Of a stretch of DNA of 64,000 nt, positions 10,901-23,253 are shown one piece after another. The notes beneath the pieces were generated by a model. It ran no database searches. It had not been told where the DNA came from and saw only the letters and a program-made list of their open reading frames with translations. Position 1 is the stretch's first letter. The number at the start of each line of letters is the position of its first letter. A program made the translations under genes and the position numbers. The stretch is from NCBI RefSeq assembly GCF_963675165.1, contig NC_087378.1, forward strand, positions 6,319,205 to 6,383,204, written 5' to 3'. Source of the stretch: Halichondria panicea. Taxonomy: Eukaryota; Porifera; Demospongiae; Suberitida; Halichondriidae.

Positions 10901-13900
10901 AAGCTACGTTGCTTGAAATCGGTATTGTCTGCATGGATATAATTATTAGAACAAGAAATTGAAGCACTAGAGTGTCTGCTGTATTAGAACATGGCCCAGA
11001 AAAGCGTCCGTAGAAGAAATACGGTACTCTTTGCCACATTTGTAGCAGCAATTAATTTAAGTTAGATGCAAGTTGTGGCTGGTACTTGAAGAGTTAACAT
11101 TTTATGCCTCGGTGCACATGCGCAAGCGAGGTACATGTACGGTAGTGTGTGTCTGTGTAGATTGCTGTAGCTCCTCAATGAACTAAGAGCTTCTATAAAT
11201 AATATTATAGGCTTCAAGTCACATTTTCTTGTTCATTCGAGTTCTGGCTAGTTTTGATTACTTTGAAGGCCGTTGCAGTCTCTCCAGACTCCTGCGTAGC
11301 AAAATCTGTTGAATAACTTCACCATTATACTTAGCAACTAGCTCTGCACTAGAACAGTAGCTATAGAACGATGTGAGCTGTAAAGATGCACTGTTTCATG
11401 AGAACATGCAGCAAGCCATTAATTATAGACTTTCAACTCATGGTGTATCATTTCCCACTTTTTTGCTCCATTTCTGCACGCAACAAAAGTGTTATCTTCA
11501 TGCATAGCATTCCACCAAGGCATCAGCACCCGCGGTGTTTCATATGTTATGGTATGTACACACCCGGGCATATGGTAGCCCTCACACTATTTATGCACTG
11601 GAATTTGTACAGAGAAACAGTGCAATTATATTTGCACAGGGGGTTCGTTTTCGAATTAACGACCGCAACTGAACATGTATTAAAACTACAGAGAACTGAA
11701 TCGTAACGATTAGAAATCAATAGTATGGTTACTCGTGTAATAATTAAGGTATTAATAGCATAACAAGCACTGGCAAGAGCACTCGGCTTCACCTCGTGCA
11801 ATTAGAAGCCTTGCCATTGCTTGTTATATACTCGTGCTATTAACCCCATATTGCACTCTTAACCATACATAAACTAATGAAGTGTGTGCAACAGCTAGAC
11901 CTAGATTCCGGAGGGCCAGTTGAGTTGATTTGCTACTGCCAACTTTCTCATCTTTTTCCAGCCTTGTATATAAGTTCTGCAGTATTACCATAATTGGATT
12001 AGAGAAGTTGGTACATTTGTAGCCAGCTTGATAGTACCTACAGAATAAAGAAATATGTTATTGCTAACTCAGCAAATTCCACCCGGTAGAACTATATACA
12101 TAATTACTGTGCGTTTATGAGTCGCTACCGCTTAGTTCGCGTTTTTCTTGCTCCGTGCAACGGGAACTTTTATTTGAGGGCTACTGTACCTGTATATATC
12201 TATCATAATATAGATCTACGACATTGTACTTTCATACAATTGTGTGATTTTATAAGTACCCAACCCGGAACACTAATTACTCTTTTTGGATATGGTAGCT
12301 ACATGTATCTAATCATCTATTTTTTTTTTACAGATGCTGTTGCACAATCCAGAAATGATACAGACGTTCACGCACATCATTTTGGACGAAATTCACGAGA
12401 GAAGTATTTCGACCGAATTTACTCTCTTGGTTATCAGAAAGTTTGCTGTTGAATACCCCGAGATGAAGATACTCCTCATGTCTGCTACACTTCAGGGACC
12501 ACTCTTTGTGAGCTATTTCGATCAAGTACTCCCTCACACAGTTATAGCAAAGCCATACTTTGTCGGTGCCACTCGTTTCAAAGTCGAGACGTATTTTTTG
12601 GACAATATCACTCAGCTCACAGACAAGATGACTGTCTGGCATGACAAACAGCTGCAAGCCGCGTCTAATCTCCATACTCTAATTTCAAGCATGCCTAAGA
12701 AGAGTGCATACGATTTGAGGAAGACCAGGCCAGCTGTCACTGAGCTAGCTTTAAGTGTGTGCACTATGTTGGTTGTTAATCAGGGCAACAAAGGAGAAAG
12801 CATCCTAATTTTCTTGCCAGGGATTGGAGAGATATTGTCATATCGAGATCGCCTCCTGCACGAGTTACAGGACCGTGACATTGGACACTACTACTCTTGC
12901 TTCGTCTTACATTCACAGGTGCCGTTGGAGGAACAGACGGAAGTCTTTAGCGATCCACCCCCCAATAAAGTCCACATTATCTTGGCCACTAACATTGCCG
13001 AGAGTTCTCTCACCCTACCAAAGTTACGTCTGGTCATCAACTTTGGTCTCTATCGGCAACTTCAATACGATAGTACGCGAGGGCTGTCTTGTCTGAGAAA
13101 GCTATGGTGTTCTCAAGCAGCATGTGCTCAGCGAACCGGAAGAGCAGGGCGTGTCTTTGATGGTGCGATTGTCCATCTCTTCACCTTACGTTTTTTTCAA
13201 ATTGTTTTACCCGAGTACACCCCTCCAGAGATTGTAACTGCCCCCCTCTCCAAGTTAGTGCTTCAGGCAAAATCCATTGCAACCAAACTAGGCATGTCGA
13301 CTCCCTCCGAAGTGCTCAGTCAAGCGCTCGAGCCTCCTTCTCTAGAACAAATGGAGACAGCGCTCCAAGATTTAGCGAACCTCGGAGCAATAGTCAGTCA
13401 CCCACAAAAGAGACTGGAAGAAACAGCCAGCATGACAGTTCTCGGAGACTTTTGTCTCTCTCTCCCCATGGATGTTGACCTTTGTCGCCTTGTCCTCTAC
13501 GGGATTTATTTCGGTGTATCTACGGAAGCGATTGTCATAGCTGCTGAATTATCTCAAACGGTGGATGTGTTTACTCTCCCCACAAGATGCATTATTACTG
13601 ATAAGGATGAATTTCGTGCTGCCATGGCGAGGAGTCTCGACACGAGAATAAAGTACGATGGTGGGCACTTCAGCGATCACCTGATGGTGTGTCAAATGTT
13701 TCGAGATTGGATTGATTGTCGCAACTCGAATGCCCAGCGTTCATACCCTTTTTCTAAGTATGTGCTTGTCCGCAATTTCTGTAAGGGTCGTGCCGTACGA
13801 TGTACACGTTTGTTCCTGCTGGAGACGTCTGTGGCACACATTGCGTCTCGTTTGTTGGCATGTGTTCCCATGGAGTCGAAGATCTACGAGAGCATAGAAG

Positions 13901-16900
13901 CATTATCAACTCTGAACAGATACATTGAGCTCAGTGACTATATCCAACTGGAAATTCAATTTTGCAGTGACCCTGTTCTTGTGAAGTGTCTGTTAACTGC
14001 TTCCTTCTCACACCAAATGATTTTGGGACGACCTGAAAATATTAGTCATTTCCCCCTTGTGCAAAAAGATGCCAAAGCCGAGATCAAATTCATGGAAGAA
14101 TGTGAAGTAGATCCTGCAAACTGTGTTGTGATGAGAAATTTGCCTCAGATCAATTCACAAGACCTCCATAAACTAATAGACTGGCTGCTTCCCAGAACTC
14201 ATTATGAGACTGAGATCAAAGATCGCAAAACAGCTTTTATCAACTTTCCTGTGCTTGAACCATGTGACTGTTGCCGGGAGACATCTCAAGAACAAGCAAC
14301 ACAACCACAATCATGTGTTAATTGTAACTTGCCCGACAATTGGAAAGCCTTTGTACAAGAGAAGAGCGTCTTTTCTCGTAAGGTGCCTCGAGATTTTTAC
14401 ACTCTCTGGCAATTTGGTGAGAGACAGAATTCTTGGAATGTGGATACTATCAGTGCTTCTTTTTCAAGAGTGGAGCACCCCTTGTCAATGAATTGGGAGA
14501 ATCTAAGTCCGAGAAGAGAGATGGTCGGCATCATGTCCTATCGAAATCCATCAGCATTCGCATGTGATTTCAACCATAAGGAAATACCATACCTGGCAGT
14601 AGTGACATCATTGCAAGGAGGGGAACACGCAACTTTCATCCATGCCCGCAAGATGACTATCCTACCTAGTATTGAGACAAGCCCAGTTGCTCTGTTGTGT
14701 GCTCTTGGATTTCAGCCCCTCCGTTCTGACATAGAACTGCAAGTAGAGAGAGAAACGTCTACCATCACCGGGCTCAAGTTTAACTCCCAACGGATACTCT
14801 TTGGTGCCCATCAAGCATTGACAGTGCAAGATATAATCAGGTTAAACGTTCTACGTAAGGCTGTCTCAGAAGCGCTTACTTGCACTAATTCTTCAGGCGT
14901 ACTCCCCACCACACAGATAAATAAGATTTCATGTCTACTTAAATCTGTGATATCTCGACATCCGTTGCCTGTTGATTCTTCTGCTCAGTGCCAATCCCCA
15001 CGACCCATAGGCCCAAGTGTTGCCTGGGAACGACAGCAGCTGGAAGATTGGACCATTGACAGTGACTGTGACTCTGAATTCGATTGCGACTTAACAGAAA
15101 TGCCTGATGCGGAAGTTGACCTCTCTTGTTTCAAGTTCTACCCAGATCTCAGCTGTAGTTTGCTTGACTCTGTGACCTATAGCGAGACTGAAGCACAGAA
15201 TGTGATGATCGAAGGAAACCTAACTCGAAGCATCTTGCCAACTGTTGTTAACGACGCTCATTGTTCTAATTTGTCCCCTTTGGCCGAGCCTTTTGTTCCC
15301 GTAAGTTACAGTTCTGGTACCAGCGATGACCTTGCATTGAGCATGCCTCCAGAGCTGCCCTTAGGCCCTGTACCAAGCATACCTCCAGGACTGTCCTCAG
15401 GCCCTGTACCAAGCATACCCCCAGGACTGTCCTCAGGCCCTGTACTTAGCATACCTCCAGGGCTGCCCTCAGGCAACAATGTCTACTTTCCACAATCGGC
15501 CTATGTGTATCTTACCATGCAAGGACTGAATTTGGATCTACCAATGACTGTGACTGCAGGTGAAGCAGCACGGTACTTCGAGTTTGTGTCCGTTCAATTA
15601 TTCAAACATTGGTCTTTAATTTCACAACTGACACGGAGTACCCATGGATCACTGCCTTCACACGGATCACTGCCCTCGCAGGCTTCACACGGATCACCAT
15701 CGTCCAATGGGTCACCAGAATCACAAGGATCTGACAAATCACAAGGATCACCACCGTCACAAGGCTTACATTCATTACCTTGGATGCAACGCTTTCGCCC
15801 TCCAGAATCACAAGAGTCTGACCAATCACAAGGATCACCACCGTCACAAGGCTTACATTCGTTACCTTGGATGCAACGCTTTCGTCCTCCAGAATCACAA
15901 GGGTCTCACCAATCACCAGGATCACCACCGTCACAAGGCTTACATTCGTTGCAAAGTTTCCAAGGCACACAACCCTCTTTGGCATCACACAGGTCACCAA
16001 CCTCAAATATGCCTCACTCAGGAGCACGGTGGTGTTACGGGCCCCACCTATCGCCACCACAGCAACAAAGGCCGCTGAGCCCCTCAAAAAACTGTGGTCG
16101 TAGACCACTTCTGCATCCTCCCTCCCAACCATACAGCCGATATCTCAGGTACTGTGAAGAAATGCTCAGGTATCACCCAAGAGCCGGGTCATTCCCCATG
16201 GAAACAGGCCAACGCCCTAGATACAGGAACTTTGAGAAGTCCAATCGTTATTACCCAGGTCAACAAATGGGATACCCACGACAAGCTTCATACGCTTGGA
16301 GACCCGAGTTCAGAGGCATGAGACAAGGGTACCAACAACACCAACTACCTTCGAAGCAAATGAGCTATCCACAATTCGCAACTACACACCGGAGGCATTA
16401 TAGCGATCCACTACTGTCTCAAGAGACCCATCCAGAGACTCCACAAGAGGCACACCCTCACACTCTACTGGAAGAACCAGAGCCACATTCTCACACTCTA
16501 CTGGAAGAGTCGGAGCCCTCACAAGAGGCACACCCTCACACTTTACTGGAAGAGTCGGAGCCCTCACAAGAGGCACACCCTCACACTCCACTGGAAGAAT
16601 CGGAGCCCCTACAAGAGGCACACCCTCACACTCTACTGGAAGAGTCAGAGCCCTCACAAGAGGCACACCCTCACACTCTACTGGAAGAGTCGGAGCCCTC
16701 ACAAGAGGCACACCCTTACACTCTACTGGAAGAGTCGGAGCCCTCACAAGAGGCACACCCTCACACTCCACTGGAACAGTCGGAGCCCTCACAAGAGGCA
16801 CACCCTCACACTCCACTGGAACAGTCGGAGCCCTCACAAGAGGCACACCCTCACACTCCACTGGAAGAATCGGAGCCCTCACAGGAGGCACACCCTCACA

Positions 16901-19900
16901 CTCCACTGGAAGAGTCGGAGCCCTCACAAGAGGCACACCCTCACACTCCACTGGAAGAGTCGGAGCCCTCACAAGAGGCACACCCTCACACTCCACTGGA
17001 AGAGTCGGAGCCCTCACAAGAGGCACACCCTTACACTCCACTGGAACAGTCGGAGCCCTCACAAGAGTCACACCCTCACACTCCACTGGAACAGTCGGAG
17101 CCCTCACAAGAGGCACACCCTCACACGCCACTGGAACAGTCGGAGCCCTCACAAGAGGCACACCCTCACACTCCACTGGAACAGTCGGAGCCCTCACAAG
17201 AGGCACACCCTCACACTCCACTGGAACAGTCGGAGCCCTCACAAGAGGCACACCCTCACACTCCACTGGAACAGTCGGAGCCCTCACAAGAGGCACACCC
17301 TCACACTCAACTGGAAGAGTCGGAGCCCTCACAAGAGGCACACCCTCACACTCTATGGGAGCAGTCGGAGTCCTCACAAGAGTCACACCCTCACACTCTA
17401 CTGGAAGAGTCGGAGCCCTCACAAGAGGCACAACCTCACACTCTACTGGAGTCCTTACAAGAGGCACACCCTCACACTCCACTGGAAGAGTTGGAGCCCT
17501 CACAAGAGGCACACTCTCACACTTTACTGGAAGAGTCAGAGTCCTCACAAGAGGCACACCCTCACACTCCACTGGAAGAGTCGGAACACCCTCACACTCT
17601 ACTGGGAGAGTTGGAGCCCTCACAAGAGGCACACCCCCACCCTCTACAAGACTCCGAGCCCTTACAAGAGGCACACCATCACACTCTATTGAAGTCAGAG
17701 CCATCACAAGAATCGCAAGAGGCATCCCATCACATTCTTGATGCTAGCACCTTGGTGACACCTGATTCTGGAGAGATTGCTTCACAAGAGTCACACGTAT
17801 CACAAGAAGGCCTTGTTCTCTTAGAGCCAGAGACTCAACATTTAAGCAATTCTCCCGTTGAGTCCACCCTCACTCCTATGAAAGAGACACCTGATGGCTA
17901 CTGGAAAACCATGGAACAATCTTATCCCGAAGAAACAGCTGCTGCCAAAAAACGCAGAAAGAAAAAAGAAAGAAAGATTGCTGCTAGAAGTGGGCGGAAA
18001 TCAAAGGAGTTTGAGCAATCTCCACCCCAAGTACCACCCCCCAGGATCTTCCCAAATACGGTGCTTAGGTTTGAGTCCCCCAGGGTATGTACGCACCCGC
18101 CATCTAGTGGAGTGGTCCCATCATCAATTCGAGCACAAAATGCTTCAAGAATGCTGTTACCCCGCCGGCCTGTTCAGTGCGCTCGGTACAACACTCCCCC
18201 GATCTACCAAAACCTTGTTCCCCCTCTCCCCATGCCTCTAGGCGGGGGGGCAATCACGGAGTCGTCACATTTGCCCGAGGCTTTTGTTTATCTGTCGTGG
18301 AAAGGACAAGTACAACCTGCTCCAAGTCAAGCAAGGAGAGTCAAACTTCCTTCTACGACTTTTCCAGAGTTTTATTACGGTATCACGAATAAGATGCTGG
18401 TGGGATATTTTGCTCCTGTTCTCTACTGGTTCTACGAGAAAGCTGCAATTAATATCCTTTGCTCCTACTTTTATTATCGTTTTTTGGAGAGCTGTAGTGT
18501 GGCAGTTAATATGTGGGCTCCTCTCGATCCACGGTTCTTTTCTGAGAGAAACCACCATATATTTAGAGTGTTTTCTGATGACAGCGCCAAAAAATGGGTT
18601 TCTCTGACTCTTGAAGGAATGGAAAAATGCACCAAGATTCTGAAGTCCTGTAAAATTCAACCTGCATGTGCTACGAAGGAGGAAGCTGCAGTTACAAGTA
18701 GCTTGTCCGGCTCACGTGACTTGCCTACTGTTACAAGTGAGAAACACACCTCTATGTGTGAGAATTCCGCTCAGCAAGATGGAGAGCAGCAAAAGAGCGG
18801 TGAAGCTAACTCTTCACAGTCCTCCCCTCTCAGAAGAATAAGTGATGACTCCCTAGCGTATATCGAGCACAAAGAACTGTGTGTGGGTAATTCAGCACAC
18901 TGTGAAGATCTCAGTGGAGAAGTTGAAACTGCTAATGCTAAAAATTGGCAGGCTACAACTGAGAGAAAAGTGATAGCACAATTTGTAGCTGAGCTTCTTA
19001 AAAATGCTGTGCAAGTCGCTACGGCTGACTCCAAAGCAATTGGAGAGTTCGTTGTACCAAACGAGCCAACACTTCATGACGGCTTATCTGCTCACCACAT
19101 CGACACGATAGTGCCAAATATTGATGATCAGAATGAGAGCAGCTTGGAAGTATTGCTAGACGAAACGCTGATTACTGAAGGCACTCAAAATATCGAGACT
19201 AAAACCTCCGATATTGAGCTAGATGAACATCACGAAGAGCTCGGTGAAGAATTTGCAACTGCTAATGCTGAAAATGGGCAGGAGAACGATGTGATAGCAC
19301 ATCTTGTAGCTGAGCTTCTTAAAAATGCTGTGCAAGCCGCTACGATTGACTTCGAAGCAATTGGAGAGTTTGAAGTACCAAACGAGCAAACACTTAGTGA
19401 CGGCTCATCTACTCACCACATCAACACAATTGTTACACCCGTACCAAATATTGATGATCAGCAGAGAGAGCAGGACACTCAACGTCACCACCGACTACAG
19501 TTGCAAGAGAAAGATCGAGAATTTGTTACACAAACTAGAGAATTGACCGAGGCCAATCAGAGTGAGAGCAGCTCGGAAATGTTGCTAGACGAGACACTGA
19601 TCACCCAAGGCACTCAAAATATCGACACTGAATCATCCGATCTCGAGCTAGTTGAAGGAGACGTTGTACAAGCACACGGTGAAGATCTTGAAAAAGAAGT
19701 TGGTGAAGAAGTTGCAACTCCTAATACTGAAAATGGGCATGCTACAACTAATATCGATGTTATAGTACAATATTTAGCTGAACTTTTTATAAGTTCTATG
19801 AAAGTTACTGAAGCAGCTATGGCTGTCTCTGAAGAGTCCGTAGTATCAGACAAGCCAACACTCCATGACGACCACATCAACACGGTCGTCAACACGGTCG

Positions 19901-22900
19901 TACCAAATATTGATGATCAGAATGAAAGCAGCTTGGAAGTATTGCTAGACGAAACGCTGAATACTGAAGGCACTCAAAATATGATCCAAAATGAATCATC
20001 CAATATTGAACTAGATGAAGAAGACATTATACACCTAAGGCTCACTGCACTTCTTGATGATGACGAAGGAAATGCAACTATTGTTGAACTTGAGAGTGAG
20101 ACTCTTGTCGAATCGTCTGTTCCTCGTGCAGTTGCTCATACAGACACTACAGATGTTGACTCTCAAAGTCATACTACTGACAGTGACTGTGCCAATTATG
20201 AGCTGGATGGACAAACTGAAACTCTTCTTGTGTCCGAGGATGAGGATTCAACTGAGCCACTGGAACTCATCACTGAAGACTCCCAGAGTGATCAAACTGA
20301 GTGCTCAGATTATGAGCTGGATGGACAAGATGAGACTCTTGTTGTGCCCGAGGGTGAGGATTCAACTGATTTCTTCACTGAAGACTCCCAGAGTGATCGA
20401 ACTGAGTGCTCAGACTATGAGCTAGATGGACAAGATGAGACTCTTATTGTGCTCGAGGGTGAGGATTCAACTGATCCACTGGAAACCGCTCCTACTAACT
20501 CTATTAATTTCACTGAAGACTCCCAGAGTGATCAAACTGAGTGCTCAGAGCTGGATGGACAAGATGAGACTTTTGTTGTGCCCGAGGGTGAGGATCCTAC
20601 TAACTCTACTAATGATGAACTCATCACTGAAGACTCCCAGAATGATCGAACTGAGTGCTCAGATTATGAGCTGGATGGACAAGATGAGACTCTTGTTGTA
20701 CCCGAGGGTGAGGATTCAACTGATTTCTTCACTGAAGACTCCCAGAGTGATCGAACTGAGTGCTTAGACTATGAGCTAGATGAACAAGATGGGACTCTTG
20801 TTGTGCCCGAGGGTGAGGATTTAACTGAGCCACTGGAAACCGCTTCTACTAATAATAAAATCATCACTGAAGACTCCCAGAGTGATCGAACTGAGTGCTC
20901 AGATCATGAACTGGATGGACAAGATGAGACTCTTGTTATGCCCGAGGGTGAGGATTCAACTGATTTCTTCACTGAAGACTCCCATAGTGATCGAACTGGG
21001 TGCTCAGACTATGAGCTAGATGGACAAGATGAGACTCTTGTTGTGCCCGAGGGTGAGGATTTAACTGAGCCACTGGAAACCGCTACTAACTCTAATAATG
21101 ATGAACTCTTCACTGAAGACTCACTGAGTGATCAAACTGAGTGCTCAGATTATGAGCTGCTTGTTATGCCCGAGAATGAGGAATCAATTGAGCCAGTGGA
21201 AATTAACTCTGCAAGTGATGAACTCTTCACTGAAGATGTCCAGAGTGTTTTAAGTGAGTACTCAGATTGTGAAGAAGAGAAAGAAGGTGGGAATACCGTA
21301 GTACCCGAAAATGATATGGTTGTTGAGGTAATTGAAACTTCTTCTTCTGACACTACCAATGACAAAGTAAGCATTACAGAAAGCAGTTCTTGTGTCGATA
21401 CAGACAGTGAACTTTCCGATTGCAAACTGGATGAGACTGTTATTATGCTCGATTTGGAATTGACTGAACCTGAACCTGTGTTAACTTTGTGTTCGGACAC
21501 TGGTGATTCTGCTGTATTAGTGGCTAGCAGTCTAGAAACTACTCCACTCATTAGCACAGGAAGTCCCGTGTTAGTAGGGGAGGAGCTTGTTACTGGTGCA
21601 AGCTTGCTGAGTGTTGAAGAGGCAGTAAAATACCTCAATCCTGTTTTTGAGGAATCATCTGTAGCCGAGAACCCTGTGCACCAAGACAGTGCTACAGGCA
21701 TTCAAGAATCGTCCAATGAGAATGTGATCGAAGATACATCTGTAAGAGCTATGGAAACCAATGATAAGCTCACGGCTGATACTGCTCAAAACACAGACGA
21801 TGAACGTTTTGATCATGAACTAGATGGAGAAGATGTTATGCCCGAGGGTGAAAAGGAGTTTATTATCTCTCACTCCCCAGCAAGTGCTGACTTGGCTGGC
21901 ATTATATTGGCAGCTGGTTGTACGGACACTACTGTAGTTAAAGAATGTGAAACAATCGATTATAGAGGTGGTGATCACCAAGAGAGTACCGATGTTGACC
22001 CTCAGGAGCCCAACGAAGTTTACCCTACTGTCACCTCGAATGAGGAGCTGGTGGGGGTTGCAAATAAACCACTTGTTGATCGCCAGCCTGTTAAAGCAAC
22101 GGCTACTAGTAGCCCCAGCAAATGTGATGGTACAGCTAGTCTCTTCAAATCGGCTATTGGTGACATAGTATACCAGAAGAGTGCACAGAGTGTGCAACCT
22201 ACTCACAGAGCAGAAACTAGTCCTAACAAGGCAACTGCTAAACGACATTTTATATTACCTCATCTATTAGAGCAAGATTTTCCTGATTCCAATATCGAAG
22301 AGTCTGATTCCCACGTCACTCAGATGACTAGTACCTGTAGTTCTGCTCTTGCTATTTCTCAGAGCTCAAGTCCTGATACTTCTTCTGTTTTCAACTCAGC
22401 GGCTTCAATTGACCTTGAATCTCAATTCGATGAACACTGCTGGATTGAAGATGATAATGCTCTTTCGTTTGCCTCTTCCCAAGAGCAAGTTGACGTCCTG
22501 GCCCCACCAGTGTTGTGCAATCCACCTGCTGTAATAGATGATCGTCATGGGAGCGTATTAGTGGTGAGCAAGAGACCAAATAGTCAACAGGAAAGAAAGA
22601 AGCAATTCAGAAGCGAGAAAGGGGAAAGTTCAAGCAGTCGAATGGAAAAGAGCAAACAAAGTGAGAGAAGCCAGAGCAAGAAGCAGGAAGGCAAGCCTCG
22701 GTGGTATTCACCTAGTATGTCGCAATGGGAAACACTGGATATGTTGCCACATCAACAAGAGGACACTGCGTGTAAGACTGAAGTAACTGCACCATCTGAA
22801 GCCTGTTCTCAAACCAAGAAAGAACAGAGAAAAACGACATCTGCTAGAGTAGCTATGGATGGCAAGAAATCGAAGAAACCAGACAACCAACCAGTTGTGG

Positions 22901-23253
22901 TGGACCCTACCGGTGTGGGCACAATACCACATTTCGTTTCCTTTGCTGAGAATGCAGTGCTGTCTTCTATTGACGGCGTGAAAACATTCCATGCTATTTG
23001 TTATACGTACAAGAGGAAGTATCGATTGCATCGTCATCGTAATGTCAGGTTTGAAATTGAGGATATTGTTGGGAAATCAGAAGCGTTCTCAGTTGTTTTA
23101 AGGAAAGACAGGAACCCAAGCCTAGTTCAAGTTGACTGCAATGTTGATATAGTTCCTGCTAAATCTAAGCGGGCTGAGCAGGATAGATACCGTGGCAGAG
23201 GGCGGGGTGGAAAGAGGTGTGGTTCCAGGCAGGAGAAGAGGCACAAGTCTTGA
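7913..23253 (+). CDS. Giant DEIH-box RNA helicase (DEAH/RHA family) with repeat-rich C-terminal region, about 4546 residues
   Basis: Two coding exons, 7913-10633 and 12334-23253, joined in phase 0; the second is a single 10.9-kb open exon. I chose the first ATG after the acceptor at 7883; the frame stays open 5' of it. Helicase motifs in order: GETGCGKST (about residue 825), TQPRR, then across the intron LDEIHERS (about 925), MSATLQG (956), ATNIAESSL (1125), QRTGRAGR (1173). This is a complete SF2 DEAH core followed by winged-helix/HA2-like sequence. An RRM-like stretch with CVVMRNLP starts near 1503. The remaining 2,900 residues are mostly low complexity: PPGLSSGP repeats, Ser/Gln-rich repeats, 15-residue EESEPSQEAHPHTPL repeats (about 2277-2700), three units of about 110 residues, and acidic TEDSQSDQTECSDYELD repeats. 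The end is basic with RGRGRGGKR. The core suggests ATP-driven RNA unwinding. TDRD9, YTHDC2 and DHX9-type relatives were considered; no Tudor or YTH domain was seen, so no symbol is given. Confidence 0.85.
10690..11034. repeat. Interspersed repeat (family 4), copy 1
   Basis: It shares an ordered series of blocks with 32992-33360: a GTCCGGGTA / GTCTGGGTA block, AGCTGCATGCGAGCTAG, TGTGCGAC with AGTTGCACTAGCTA, AACTGCAG, and GCACT.GAGTGTC.G.TGTATTAGAACA. No coding capacity; class unknown. Confidence 0.6.
11104..11545. mobile_element. Non-autonomous element bounded by inverted GCCTCGGTG / CACC(G/A)AGGC (family 2), copy 1
   Basis: It starts ATGCCTCGGTGCACATGCGC and ends near ACCAAGGCATCAGCACCCGC. 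The same body (AGCTTCTATA..., a GAGTTCTGGCTAGTTTTGA block, GGCCGTTGCAGTCTC, AGCTCTGCACTAGAAC) recurs at 25751-26317 and, more diverged, at 38705-39060 and 42186-42384. Ends are imperfect inverted repeats; no open frame. Confidence 0.6.
15640..15970 (+). repeat. Ser/Gln-rich coding repeats inside the helicase
   Basis: Within the open exon the protein repeats SQGSPPSQGLHSL blocks, two of them with PWMQRFRPPES attached, at a period near 108 bases for the long form. A shorter PPGLSSGPVPSI repeat (36 bases, about 3 copies) lies just upstream at 15345-15475. Both arrays stay in frame, so they are translated. Confidence 0.85.
16440..17715 (+). repeat. 45-base coding minisatellite, about 25 copies of a 15-residue repeat
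   Basis: The translated unit is EESEPSQEAHPHTPL, varying at E/Q, P/L, A/S and H/Y. The inner copies are nearly identical at DNA level, which implies recent expansion or homogenisation. Edge copies are degenerate, as expected for an expanding array. The array also gives a 447-codon open frame on the opposite strand, which is a by-product of the periodicity. Confidence 0.95.
18880..19990 (+). repeat. Three diverged copies of a roughly 110-residue unit in the helicase
   Basis: Each copy carries FVAELLKNAV (or YLAELFISSM), an acidic EVL(L)DETLITEGTQNI block, and PNIDDQNESS. Copies begin near 18905, 19250 and 19700. Divergence between copies suggests older duplication than the 45-base array. The predicted amphipathic helix plus acidic linker may be a short binding module; the function is unknown. 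Confidence 0.75.
20200..21240 (+). repeat. Acidic coding repeats (TEDSQSD.TECSDYELDGQ)
   Basis: About nine copies of a block with TEDSQSDQTECSDYELDGQ followed by DETLVVPEGEDST, with two alternating linker types, giving a short and a long unit. The repeats are strongly acidic, with Ser/Thr next to Asp/Glu that fits casein kinase 2 sites. All copies remain in frame. Confidence 0.85.

Larger units (their letters stand above)
10634..12333 (+). other. Helicase intron 1 (1.7 kb) with interspersed repeats
   Basis: Donor CAG|GTGAAT and acceptor TTTTTTTTTACAG. The intron splits the helicase core between the Ia/Ib region and motif II. It contains a copy of a roughly 350-base repeat at 10690-11034, a copy of the GCCTCGGTG-bounded family at 11104-11545, and a loose hairpin near 11740-11850. 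I see no gene in it. Confidence 0.8.

Noticed and set aside
15602-16132. 176-codon minus-strand open frame opposite the Ser/Gln repeats
   Set aside because: Same cause: in-frame periodic coding sequence on the plus strand. No independent evidence of translation.
16440-17715. CRISPR-like regular spacing of repeats
   Set aside because: The units are contiguous and translated, with no unique spacers. The 54-base array at 57993 and the 27-base array at 38321 are also plain tandem repeats.
16382-17725. 447-codon open frame on the minus strand (GVPLVRAPTLPVECE repeats)
   Set aside because: It is the antisense shadow of the 45-base coding array. A period divisible by three keeps all frames open if one unit lacks stops. 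It has no splice context, and the sense strand belongs to the helicase.
7913-23253. Calling the helicase TDRD9
   Set aside because: The helicase core and RRM-like region are compatible with a TDRD9 or YTHDC2 relative, but I found no Tudor, YTH or R3H signature. The long C-terminus is unlike any of them, so no symbol is given.
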